A stretch of DNA of 64,000 nt from MPNP01 sp965221445 (GCA_965221445.1 CBDCSF010000013.1:1054001-1118000), one strand, 5' to 3'. Counted from the first letter of the stretch, positions 46,804 to 54,596 are shown. A program made the numbers and translations. The notes: generated by a model from the letters alone, not told the origin.

Positions 46804-46837
46804 TGTCAATAGCGCTCGAAAAATACTCCACAATTGC
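46804..46837 (-). mobile_element. 34-bp fragment of IS1380-type element
   Basis: The 34 bases starting TGTCAATAGCGCTCG are identical to 52115-52148 and differ at a few positions from the internal segment of the IS1380-type element near 35390-35435 (opposite strand). It joins the broken intron to an IS5-type remnant. Confidence 0.6.
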
Positions 46838-46990
46838 TATATGGTTCTTGTAGCCAAACCGACTAACACCATTCTTCTTGACCCAACGGCCATTACAGTC
46901 CTTCTGACGCAATTTGTTGGGATTATCCTCCCACTCCCCACTACCCTCCCTCTTAATTCCCTTCACCTCCATTAATTCATGAGGATACAC
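46838..46990 (-). pseudogene. IS5-family transposase fragment
   Basis: About 50 codons on the minus strand with the block NPNKLRQKDCNGRWVKKNG followed by GYKNHIAI, which matches the central region of IS5-type transposases (usually D-x-DARWTKK-G-x-x-x-GYKNH). Both ends are truncated: by the IS1380-derived fragment on the left, and by AT-rich non-coding DNA on the right. It is lower in GC than the neighbouring halogenase region, so it came from a different source. Confidence 0.7.
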
Positions 46991-47025
46991 AATTAGTTAA
47001 TGCATAATTTTCCGAATGTGCCAAT

Positions 47026-47742
47026 ATGGAGGTATGGAATTTCGTATCGGGTATGGGGAGGATAAATGATGATGCAGGGTGGCCTGTCGAACTGTGGCGA
47101 ACCGGAAGCAAGACGGTTGGACTTGTGGTTCTGCCGTTCGTGTTGCTCATGCTGACCAGTCCGGTTCCGGCCCAGACAATCGGTGGTGATCAACTCACGC
47201 TTGAGGAACGACGGGATACGAGGACATCCCAAGCCGAGATCGCCGGTCGCATGCGTCATGTTCTCCTCACGCTGGCCTCCGACTTCAGGATCACCAGGGA
47301 TCAGACCATGGTGGACCATCACCGCACCTCTTGTGAGGTTCATACCCAATTCGGTGATTTGCGGACGGCCGCCATCGCCTCCGGTCTGAAGGTCGGGCTC
47401 TGCAATGCCGGTAATCCGGATCACGTCGGTGATGACTGGCTTATTGTCTGGTACGATCCTCCTGCCAAACTCAGGAACATTGCCTCCCCGGAAGATGTCC
47501 CGAGGGCAGCTCTCGCCCGGGATGGCACCAAGCGCATTATTCCCCAGGACGTTATGATGTTCTGGATTGATACTCCTCCTGATCCCCGTTTCAGCATGCC
47601 GACGGGCATACCCGTCCCAAGTGGTCTGGATGACTGTCATGCCATGCTTGATACCGACACCATCGGGATGGGAATTCGTCCCCGTATTCCGGTGGCTGAA
47701 CGACGGGTTGAACGGAATCGGGAGACTGACATTCATTTGTGA
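47026..47742 (+). CDS. Predicted secreted protein of unknown function
   Basis: Up to 238 residues; ATG starts at 47026 and 47053 are both possible. A signal-peptide-like region (TVGLVVLPFVLLMLTSPVPA, then Q) ends near residue 50, longer than usual because of a 28-residue cytoplasmic lead. The mature part contains three Cys, including RTSCEVHTQ and VGLCNAGNPDH, and several Trp/Pro-rich turns (DDWLIVWYDPPAK). I recognise no family. Codon third positions look natural on this strand; the equally long open frame on the opposite strand (46993-47790) has poor composition and is probably a shadow. It lies in the middle of the disrupted RiPP region and may or may not belong to it. Confidence 0.5.
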   Translation: MEVWNFVSGMGRINDDAGWPVELWRTGSKTVGLVVLPFVLLMLTSPVPAQTIGGDQLTLEERRDTRTSQAEIAGRMRHVLLTLASDFRITRDQTMVDHHRTSCEVHTQFGDLRTAAIASGLKVGLCNAGNPDHVGDDWLIVWYDPPAKLRNIASPEDVPRAALARDGTKRIIPQDVMMFWIDTPPDPRFSMPTGIPVPSGLDDCHAMLDTDTIGMGIRPRIPVAERRVERNRETDIHL

Positions 47743-47790
47743 GTTGAATTCCGCTATGGTGGGTTCAGGTATTTCCTTGTCGGGAAGCAC
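47743..47790 (-). pseudogene. Remnant of a second tryptophan halogenase gene
   Basis: Read on the minus strand, about 16 codons give LPDKEIPEPTIAEFNSQM, which matches the intact halogenase segment FPDKGIREPTIVEFNAKM (encoded at about 49545-49605) at most positions; the DNA also aligns with scattered differences. The similarity ends abruptly on both sides. It overlaps, in another frame, the last codons of the 47754-48812 gene. Confidence 0.6.
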
Positions 47791-48812
47791 TGCAGACCTG
47801 CATAGGCTTTCGCCTGCACATGCTCAGCGTCAATCACGATCTTGATGTGATTGATACCCATGCGCAGCCCGTAGGTTCCGTTGGTCCCGTAGAGATTGCA
47901 TTGCTTCGGCCAGGAAAGAAGCCCATCGGCCTTCGCCTGCAAGCACAATCCCATTTCGACCAGCCGATTTATCAAGCTGAACCAATGATAGCTCCTCGTC
48001 GTGTGCCAGGCCGAGAGCAAGCCTCGAAAATCTCGGTCGCCGACGGCAGTCGGGTAGATTTCGAAACCCAGTCGCGGTAGAACGCCTTCAGGGGTAACAT
48101 CGAACGCCATCATGAAGCGGTTGGAGACATCGTGGAATTCCAACAGGAAGTTCCGAACTGTGGCGATCGAACCCGGCCACCCGAGTCGATCGAGAAATGC
48201 CCCCACCTGAGCTGCCGAAACCTCCGCGACAACCAATCTGACTGATCGAGGCGTGCGTTCGGGAAAGGCGGCGGCGAATGTAACGACTGCGTCGGGTGGT
48301 AGCACAGCAAATGCGCGGGACAAAGCGCGGTGTTCATGTCCCGCGTCACTTCGGCCAAAGACACAACTGAGTGTGTCGGCAAGTTGAGCCGGTTCGAATG
48401 TCGCCCCGCCCGGGGTTAGCGACGCGTCCGATCGCAAATTGATCGCCGGAGCCGCTTTCCGCTCCTCGGGGATGTCAATGAGATCGTATTCAAGCATCAA
48501 CCATCTGTACTGTTCCGGCTTGCTGGCCAGATAAGCGTCGAGCCCGGCTTTCAGAGATGTCGCTGCTGCCCCGTCGGAGCCCTTCAAGTAGTGATGCGGA
48601 ACCTGTGAGGAGGTCACGGCGACCGAGAAGTCAGCAGCTGGTTCCGGGTCATCGAGTCTCATTTCGAAAATGCACAGGTTCGCTGCGACGGCTGCAGGAA
48701 AATCTCCGACCCGCTGCAACAGTTGGTCCCGACCCCGTCCATCAAACAAGGAATCGGGAATTTGTGACCGCAGTGCCTCGAGCAGGTCACGAAGCTGCGT
48801 CATTGCGTTCAT
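47754..48812 (-). CDS. Unrecognised cluster protein, possibly RiPP-associated
   Basis: 352 residues from the ATG at 48812, chosen because GGAGAAAGGC directly precedes it (another ATG lies at 48824). I cannot place it in a family. It looks like a soluble cytoplasmic alpha/beta protein: acidic N-terminus, no signal peptide, few Cys, a long run of strands and helices, and a C-terminus with the pattern INHIKIVIDAEHVQAKAYAGL that looks like a natural ending. The last ten or so residues (CFPTRKYLNPP) are translated from the out-of-frame halogenase remnant, so the original end has been slightly altered. It is on the same strand as the halogenase and precursor genes, 350 bases downstream of the halogenase with a decayed IS5-type fragment between, so a role in the peptide pathway is plausible. 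Confidence 0.65.
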   Translation of the reverse strand: MNAMTQLRDLLEALRSQIPDSLFDGRGRDQLLQRVGDFPAAVAANLCIFEMRLDDPEPAADFSVAVTSSQVPHHYLKGSDGAAATSLKAGLDAYLASKPEQYRWLMLEYDLIDIPEERKAAPAINLRSDASLTPGGATFEPAQLADTLSCVFGRSDAGHEHRALSRAFAVLPPDAVVTFAAAFPERTPRSVRLVVAEVSAAQVGAFLDRLGWPGSIATVRNFLLEFHDVSNRFMMAFDVTPEGVLPRLGFEIYPTAVGDRDFRGLLSAWHTTRSYHWFSLINRLVEMGLCLQAKADGLLSWPKQCNLYGTNGTYGLRMGINHIKIVIDAEHVQAKAYAGLQCFPTRKYLNPP

Positions 48813-48852
48813 GCCTTTCTCCACTGATGGTTCCTATGAGCGTCGACATTCA

Positions 48853-49020
48853 TCATGTGGCCACCACACCGGCGACTAGGTGAATCCCCGCTGCAAAGCT
48901 TGATGCGGTCTTGTCGTACCGCGTTTTGATGGCGCGGAACTCTTTGATTTTGGCAAAGATGTTCTCGATCCGGTGCCGTTCCTTGTCGGCGTCCCGGTCA
49001 AAGTGACGCAGGACGTTCCG
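48853..49020 (-). pseudogene. IS5-family transposase C-terminal remnant
   Basis: On the minus strand about 52 codons end with RHRIENIFAKIKEFRAIKTR and YDKTASSFAAGIHLVAGVV, the typical C-terminus of IS5-type transposases (R-x-x-IEN-x-F-x-K-x-K-x-x-R-x-x-x-TRYD). The N-terminal catalytic parts are absent. The 150 or so bases up to the halogenase stop may contain more of the same element but no clear match. Confidence 0.7.
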
Positions 49021-49169
49021 TGTGAGCCTCCAGCCGCTCGCCGCCTTACCCGGAAGCCTGGCACCACTCGGGTCGACATCCCATCGGTCAAGACCGTTCT
49101 CTCTGCATTGATCCTGACACCGGCCTGTTGTTCTGCGCCTGCTGCATATTAATGTCGGGAGTCGTGGCA

Positions 49170-50660
49170 TCAGACGAGTGGTGCTTTGCAGTAATCGTCA
49201 ATGAACTGCTGGTGGTCAGGAAGCTGATCGACATGCTTTTCGATCTGTCGGTGGATGTCGACCAGATATTTCCCGAGCTCATCCTTGCTCATCGCATTGA
49301 CAACAGGGTGATACTGTTCCGGAATCAGTCCCTGTCCGAGCATGAGCTGCACCCAAAACGTCGTGCTGAACAGTTCCCCTGGGTTCCAGGTAATCCGGCC
49401 CGTTTGTCGAAACAACTGGATTCGGTGCCTCAGAGAGTCGGGAATGTCCATGGTCTGGCCCTCACGCCAGAAAGGCGTATCCGACCGGTTGGTCACATGG
49501 TAGTGGAAGATGAGAAAGTCCCGGATATTGTCAATCTCGTTCTTCATCTTGGCGTTGAATTCAACGATGGTGGGTTCGCGAATTCCCTTGTCGGGAAACA
49601 TCTGGACTAAGCGGGTGATGCCGCGTTGAATGAGGTGGATGCTTGTTGATTCCAGCGGTTCCAGGAAGCCTGACGCCAGCCCTAGAGCAACGCAGTTCTT
49701 GTGCCAATACCGCCGCCTCTGACCAGCCCTGAAACGGATCAACCGGGGCTCAGCGAGCACGGTACCTAGGACATTATCAAGCAGGCGTGCCTGGGCCTCG
49801 TCATCGGACCAGTGCCGGGAACTGAATACCATACCGTTTCCAACCCGGTGCTGCAACGGAATGCGCCATTGCCATCCAGCTTCATGGGCTGTCGCGCGAG
49901 TGTACGGATGCAGGGGTTCGAGCGCTTCGGTGGGTACAGCGATAGCACTATCACAAAATAGGAAGTCGCTATAGTCATCGAAACCGACATTCAGGGTCTG
50001 GTCGATCAGAAGCCCTCGAAAGCCGGTGCAATCGATAAACAGGTCACCCATGACCCGCTGTCCGGATTGCAGACGGAGGCCGGTGATGAACCCATTGGCC
50101 GGATCCTGTTCCACCTGGTCAATTCTTCCTTCATGGCGAATGACACCGGACTCCTCGGCAATCCCTCGCAAGAATTGTCCGTAGAGTCCAGCGTCGATGT
50201 GGTAAGCGTAGTTCAAGCTGGTGTTCAGGCTAATGGCAAACTTGTTGCGTAAAGCCGCGGAAGTTTCCAGACAGTATTCTCCGTATCCCCGGGCCAGCCC
50301 CAGGAGGTACCCCCTCAGCCAATAATTATGAAAGCCCACCGCCCAGCTTTCCCTACCGGCCCATCCAAAGGAACCGAAGTAATTCTCACCTAGGTTTCTC
50401 CAGTTCTCAAAGAAAATTCCAAGCTTGAAAGTACCCTGAACGGCTCGGAGGAACTCGGGTTCACTCACGTTCATGTATTTATGGAAAAGATGCAGCGGTG
50501 GGATCGTTGCTTCGCCCACACCGACAGTTCCGATCTCTTCGGATTCCACGAGGGCAATGTCGAGAGTCTTGCCGAATTGGTGTGCGAACATCGCCGCAGC
50601 CATCCATCCCGCCGTGCCGCCACCGGCGATCACGAGTTTCCTGATGTGCCCGTTATGCAT
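49170..50660 (-). CDS. Flavin-dependent tryptophan halogenase, probable peptidyl halogenase
   Basis: A 496-residue FADH2-dependent halogenase. The FAD motif GGGTAG is at residues 13-18, GVGEATIP at 47-54, the catalytic Lys in GTFKLGIFF is residue 79 (the same number as in PrnA), WQWRIP (the WxWxIP signature) is at 263-268, and GFLEPLESTSIHL holds the region of the second catalytic residue (Glu346 in PrnA). Length is a little shorter than free-Trp halogenases (about 530). It regioselectively chlorinates or brominates an indole using halide, O2 and reduced FAD supplied by a separate reductase. The precursor gene encoded 240 bases upstream on the same strand ends in Trp, so it most likely halogenates that peptide. 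No tryptophan-metabolism genes are nearby. Confidence 0.92.
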   Translation of the reverse strand: MHNGHIRKLVIAGGGTAGWMAAAMFAHQFGKTLDIALVESEEIGTVGVGEATIPPLHLFHKYMNVSEPEFLRAVQGTFKLGIFFENWRNLGENYFGSFGWAGRESWAVGFHNYWLRGYLLGLARGYGEYCLETSAALRNKFAISLNTSLNYAYHIDAGLYGQFLRGIAEESGVIRHEGRIDQVEQDPANGFITGLRLQSGQRVMGDLFIDCTGFRGLLIDQTLNVGFDDYSDFLFCDSAIAVPTEALEPLHPYTRATAHEAGWQWRIPLQHRVGNGMVFSSRHWSDDEAQARLLDNVLGTVLAEPRLIRFRAGQRRRYWHKNCVALGLASGFLEPLESTSIHLIQRGITRLVQMFPDKGIREPTIVEFNAKMKNEIDNIRDFLIFHYHVTNRSDTPFWREGQTMDIPDSLRHRIQLFRQTGRITWNPGELFSTTFWVQLMLGQGLIPEQYHPVVNAMSKDELGKYLVDIHRQIEKHVDQLPDHQQFIDDYCKAPLV

Positions 50661-50862
50661 ATCCCGCCTATGGAGGGTTCAGCCTTCCAGCACGCATGTT
50701 CTGGACCTGCATGAAGCGGACTGCGGGGATGCCTTCAAGAAATACATGCCCTGCCTCAAGAAAACGGTGGACCACCCCTCCAAGGTGTTTTATGGTTTAG
50801 TTTCACAAGTTTATGCGCCAAGCGTAATAACCCCGACAGGATCACCTAGCACCGGGCCTGCC

Positions 50863-50880
50863 GTCACAGTGAACCGTGAC
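50863..50880 (-). other. Hairpin between precursor and halogenase genes
   Basis: GTCACAGTGAACCGTGAC can fold into a 7-bp stem (one G-U pair) with a 4-base loop. It lies 22 bases downstream of the precursor stop. Such hairpins often separate a highly expressed RiPP precursor from its modification genes by partial termination or mRNA protection. No T-run follows. Confidence 0.4.
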
Positions 50881-50902
50881 CGTCGGAGTCACAACAAAAG
50901 GC

Positions 50903-51166
50903 TCACCAAGTGTTAATATCACCAAAACCGCCGCCGGCTACCCCGCCGATTTCCTGGTCAGACAGATTCCGGCCTGCAGGTGGAAGGACAAGATGATAGT
51001 CAGACGCATCGTCTTCAACAACACGGATGTTGATACCATCTGGAACCGATAGTCCGGTCTCGTCCTTGATGGCTGCCTTTGGATTCTCCAAGAGCTGTGC
51101 TCTGAATTTTTCGTCTGCTTCAGCCCTAGCAATTAATTTTTTTTGGATTTGTGATTGTGTATTCAT
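50903..51166 (-). CDS. NHLP-type (proteusin-like) RiPP precursor with core GFGDINTW
   Basis: An 87-residue precursor. The ATG at 51166 is chosen because GAGAGGAAAAG directly precedes it; an in-frame upstream start would add unrelated residues. Residues 1-79 are a nitrile-hydratase-alpha-like leader: helix QKKLIARAEADEKFRAQLLE, then NPKAAIKDETGL near 28-39, the strand INIRVVEDD near 45-53, YHLVLPP near 57-63, and LSDQEIGGVAGG, with the exporter-peptidase double-Gly site at 78-79. The remaining core, GFGDINTW, is only eight residues and ends the protein with its sole Trp. A Trp halogenase gene follows on the same strand. NHLM-type exporters with a C39 peptidase are encoded at 36-41 kb, and no other NHLP leader was found in the window. 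Confidence 0.9.
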   Translation of the reverse strand: MNTQSQIQKKLIARAEADEKFRAQLLENPKAAIKDETGLSVPDGINIRVVEDDASDYHLVLPPAGRNLSDQEIGGVAGGGFGDINTW

Positions 51167-51215
51167 GTATCTTTTCCTCTCACTCTCACACATAAATTTT
51201 AATTTGTTCATAGCA

Positions 51216-51244
51216 TTGTTAAAATTTTCAATAGGGGAGGTCAA
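51216..51244 (-). promoter_or_regulatory. Putative promoter of the precursor gene
   Basis: On the minus strand TTGACC (51244-51239) and TAACAA (51221-51216) are exactly 17 bases apart and lie 50 bases upstream of the precursor ATG. The -35 matches consensus at five of six positions; the -10 at four of six. The leader transcript would be short and AT-rich. Confidence 0.4.
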
Positions 51245-51410
51245 GCACTAATGCAAATCCATAATCAACGAACTAATCTGAACTAATACCAAAACCACCT
51301 CAAAATGACCCATGTTACGTCAACGTTAATCCCACGTAGTGGTTTTCGTGACTCTCCTCTATATTAGGAAAAACAAACACCAATTTTCCAATATTGCAGG
51401 AGCAGGGACT

Positions 51411-51506
51411 ATGAAAGCCTTACCAATCAACGAAAACCACCACTCAAGAGAAGAATTAGAACACTTGGCCAGGCAATGCAATAGGAATGAACAGCATAGG
51501 GTGTAA
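51411..51506 (+). pseudogene. IS630-family transposase N-terminal remnant
   Basis: A 31-codon frame beginning MKALPINENHHSREELEHLA, the usual start of IS630-type transposases (K-L-x-LPI-x-x-x-H-x-x-EEL-x-x-LA), preceded by a GCAGGAGCAGGG ribosome-binding-like sequence. It runs into unrelated sequence after about residue 29, where GGGTGTAAATCTC (from about 51499) may be the left end of the ISKra4-like element. Confidence 0.55.
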
Positions 51507-51685
51507 ATCTCATATTGCGACGAAATATGCTATAAAACAGGCTCATTCTGGTGTTTTTCACCTTTTTCGGATTGATTCGTTACTGCCACGCGACTGTTTT
51601 TCGTTGTTTCGCACCAAACGGGCAAATGAACAGCATAAAAGGTAGGGAACACCACCCAACATAAACCAAAAAAGGAGCATTCCCG

Positions 51686-52114
51686 ATGTCCGTGAATGTA
51701 GCAGATCAAGAACCGTTTTCCAAGCCCTTTTTGAACCTTCCCTCGGCCCTTGTACCGATTTTTGAGGAATGTACCACCACCTGCATGGAACTTTACCGGA
51801 CGGATACCATCACCGATGATTTTGCCAAGTTGGAAACCAGGGTTGTTGAGATGACCCGCAAGTTGGGTGTCGAGGTCCTTGGCAGCGTCATCGAGCAGCG
51901 TGATGATGGTGCCTCATCACTTGAGCGTGAGGGGTATTCCTGGCATCGTCTTCCCCCTTCGAGGGCAAGTTTGACCTGTCAGTTGGGCAAGGTTGCCTAT
52001 CGGCGTTCCCGCTCTCGTCGTCGCGGTGAGCGAAAGTCGATCTGTCCGGTTGATGAGAGTCTCGGCCTGTTGGCCCTTTTCATGGTCGCGGAAAGTCCAC
52101 CCCGGGGTGTGCGG
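51686..52114 (+). pseudogene. ISKra4-like transposase, N-terminal fragment
   Basis: About 143 codons with a good AAAAAAGGAGC ribosome-binding site. The segment VIEQRDDGASSLEREGYSWH, followed by a RLPPSRASLTCQLGKVAYRRSRSRRRG-type block (shown here only in part: LTCQLGKVAYRRSR) and CPVDESLGLL, resembles the N-terminus of ISKra4-type transposases. It is cut at 52115 by an IS1380-derived fragment. The assignment to ISKra4 rather than a related family is moderate. Confidence 0.55.
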
Positions 52115-52200
52115 TGTCAATAGCGCTCGAAAAATACTCCACAATTGCGGTTGAATAATGGGCCAGTCCCAAACCAAAAAAAAGGGTTTGTTTGATGGCC
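52115..52200 (+). mobile_element. 86-bp fragment of IS1380-type element
   Basis: From TGTCAATAGC through TAATGGGCCAGTCCC to GTTTGATGGCC the 86 bases match, on the opposite strand, positions about 35350-35435 of the IS1380-type element, including the A8 run and the TAATG junction. It marks the right edge of the accessory island; ordinary AT-rich chromosomal DNA with the tctA gene follows. Confidence 0.75.
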
Positions 52201-52265
52201 TGGAGTGGTTAGTTGGCTTCACCTCCCTTCCTTTTTTTCTTTCGTCCTCTAAGAATGTACGCCAG

Positions 52266-53882
52266 CTATTCCTCCTTCTTCCGAGCGGGAGACATCAATT
52301 GTAGATTCCGTAGAACTTTTCCACGATCATCCATCATGTGCTTCCTTCGGTTAAAGAGAAGTCTTCCGAATTTTGTAGATGCCTTCCGGTAAGTCCATCT
52401 ACTTTCTTTCCTCGGTTCCCATTCCCTAATCACCCGAATGAAATGGACTAGTAGTACTATAATGATTATGGCAAAAATCATGGCCGCTATTGGCCTTTCG
52501 ACAAAGTCCAAAGGTTCCTTAACCCGGCTCATAGCACTGCGGAATTTCACCTCCATAATGCCACCAAGAACCATTCCCAGGATGATCGGAATTATTGGTA
52601 GTTTAAGCCTTCTAAGAATGTAACCTAGCAAACCAAAAATTGCTGCCATAGCGCAGTCAGAGGGGTTGTTCCTTAAAGAATAAACCCCCACAAAACCTAG
52701 GGTCAAAATACAAATTCCGAGGTATCTGTTTGGTATCCTTACCAACTGTACCAGAAAATTGGTGGCAAACATCAAGAAGATAACAACAACTATATTTAGA
52801 ATAAGCAAAGCCAGGTAAAGACCTGTGACAAAATCCAGTTGATAAAGAAATAAACCTGGACCCGGAATCACATTATGGACATAAAAAACTGACAACATCA
52901 TTGCTGTGAGAGCTTCACCCGGGATTCCAAGGGCCAACAAGGGGATCATTGCAGCACCAGGGACTGCATTGTTCGCTGTTTCGGAAGCTATAAGCCCTTC
53001 TGATGATCCATGGCCAAAAGCCTTTGGGCGTTTGGAAATTCGCTCTGCAGTGGTGTAAGACATAAATTGGGCTGTAAATTCACCCACACCGGGAATTATT
53101 CCCATCACGACACCAAAAACGCCTGAGATTCCTGCAATGACAGGATGTCTGGATAGTTCCTTAAAACCCTGAAAAAGATTCCCTCGAACCTTGTTCACCC
53201 GAATTTTTGTATCGTCACCACTCATCAAAAAGTAGGACTGACTAATGGCAAATAACCCTAGAACCACAACGATGAGGTCTATGCCGTTGGCTAACCAGCT
53301 TTGATCAAATGTATACCTGCTTGAATATTTTACTGGCTCAAGTCCAACTGTATTGAGAAAAATCCCGAAACAGGCCAACATACCTGCAGCAAGTATATTT
53401 TCCCGGTGGGCGATAATCACAAGAACAAGACCCAACAGGGCTGCCAGAAAAATCTCCCTCGAACCAAACAATGGGGCTACTTTGGCCAGGATGGGTGCAA
53501 CCAATATAAGACATATTACCGAGAATATACCTCCAAAGAAAGAGGCTGCATATGCCAGGCTCAATGCCCTTCTTGCTTCCCCTCGTGTGGTCATGGGGAA
53601 TCCTTCGTAAGTAGTTAGAGCATTTACCGGTGTACCAGGAGTGTTGATCAAAATTGCCGGTATGGCACCGCCATACATGCTCGAACCATAAATCCCGAGC
53701 AAGAGGGTTAACCCTACGATTGGTTCCATGGAAAAGGTTGCCGGAAGAAGAATGGCAATGGCAACAGCAGGCCCAACTCCGGGAATGGCCCCAATTATAA
53801 CACCCCCGATGGAACCACACAAAATTGCCAGTACCACATCCCACCTGGCAAGAACCTCCAATCCCAATAAAATATTTTCCAT
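52266..53882 (-). CDS. tctA: Tripartite tricarboxylate transporter, large permease TctA
   Basis: A 538-residue inner-membrane permease with about 11-12 membrane segments. The two family motifs are GAIPGVGPAVAIAILLPATF near residue 33 and the second half repeat GIIPGVGEFTAQFMSY near 260; the GTPVNALTTYEG segment near 85 is also typical. It forms the transport channel that accepts a carboxylate from the TctC-type binding protein, powered by the ion gradient. It is the last gene of the tctCBA set, 11 bases after tctB. Confidence 0.93.
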   Translation of the reverse strand: MENILLGLEVLARWDVVLAILCGSIGGVIIGAIPGVGPAVAIAILLPATFSMEPIVGLTLLLGIYGSSMYGGAIPAILINTPGTPVNALTTYEGFPMTTRGEARRALSLAYAASFFGGIFSVICLILVAPILAKVAPLFGSREIFLAALLGLVLVIIAHRENILAAGMLACFGIFLNTVGLEPVKYSSRYTFDQSWLANGIDLIVVVLGLFAISQSYFLMSGDDTKIRVNKVRGNLFQGFKELSRHPVIAGISGVFGVVMGIIPGVGEFTAQFMSYTTAERISKRPKAFGHGSSEGLIASETANNAVPGAAMIPLLALGIPGEALTAMMLSVFYVHNVIPGPGLFLYQLDFVTGLYLALLILNIVVVIFLMFATNFLVQLVRIPNRYLGICILTLGFVGVYSLRNNPSDCAMAAIFGLLGYILRRLKLPIIPIILGMVLGGIMEVKFRSAMSRVKEPLDFVERPIAAMIFAIIIIVLLVHFIRVIREWEPRKESRWTYRKASTKFGRLLFNRRKHMMDDRGKVLRNLQLMSPARKKEE

Positions 53883-53893
53883 ACCTAGAAACG

Positions 53894-54433
53894 CTAAAAA
53901 TTCAAAATCAAAAAATTGCGGATTGGACCAGGAAAGAATTCATACAAAGCAGCACCAGGAATTTTGACTTCCAGAATAACCTTGAAAAAAACTACTACAG
54001 TTAAAACAAAAATTGCTCCGCAATAAAAATAATAAGGCTCGCGATAACCCTGGCGATACAATAAGGGGAGTACAAAAAACAGGGTTGATGGTAGATATCC
54101 CACGATGGGGACCAAGGAAACATACACCATGAACCACAAAACAAACTCAATACCCCTTGCCCAGAGAATTGCTTCCTTGAAATCCATTTTTTCAAATCTT
54201 CGGCGGGGAAGCCTCAAAAAATGAAGTACTCCAAATAGGACCATCCCCGATAATGAAATCGTAGGCCAGAATCCGGGTTGTGTGTGCCACATGGCTGTTT
54301 CAACCCTTGTGGTTTGAAATGGAAGCAAGAGGAAAAGGAAAACGGAAAACCCTAGAAAAAAAAGGGCAAACAGAGATTGTCCCCGAGTAGCCTTGGGAGG
54401 ATTCAATAATTTTAGTTCAGGCATTTCATTCAA
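53894..54433 (-). CDS. tctB: Tripartite tricarboxylate transporter, small permease TctB
   Basis: A 179-residue protein with four hydrophobic segments (about residues 24-42, 57-75, 93-112 and 120-150), matching the small TctB subunit. The segment WPTISLSGMVLFGVLHF is typical of the family. It pairs with TctA; the two are 11 bases apart. Confidence 0.85.
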   Translation of the reverse strand: MNEMPELKLLNPPKATRGQSLFALFFLGFSVFLFLLLPFQTTRVETAMWHTQPGFWPTISLSGMVLFGVLHFLRLPRRRFEKMDFKEAILWARGIEFVLWFMVYVSLVPIVGYLPSTLFFVLPLLYRQGYREPYYFYCGAIFVLTVVVFFKVILEVKIPGAALYEFFPGPIRNFLILNF

Positions 54434-54560
54434 ATTTGAGGAACTTCAAGGTTTCAAGCAACCCGTTCTTCAGAAATTACCGGAATTTTCTGATAATGTA
54501 AATTTAATCTGCAGGAGACACGAGCGCACCTTGAAACGGATGCCCCCATGTGTTGGGGAA

Positions 54561-54589
54561 ATCCAGGGCACATTAAATATACCCTGGAT
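54561..54589 (-). other. Hairpin between tctC and tctB
   Basis: ATCCAGGG (54561-54568) pairs perfectly with CCCTGGAT (54582-54589) across a 13-base AT-rich loop, shortly downstream of the tctC stop codon. As in the ABC operon above, such a structure after a binding-protein gene probably stabilises its mRNA or lowers readthrough. Confidence 0.5.
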
Positions 54590-54596
54590 TAAAAAA

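Noticed and set aside
46993..47790. 265-codon minus-strand frame opposite the secreted protein
   Set aside because: Only its first 18 codons are meaningful (halogenase remnant); the rest is rich in Pro, His and Arg with no domain, while the plus strand has a signal peptide and better codon use.
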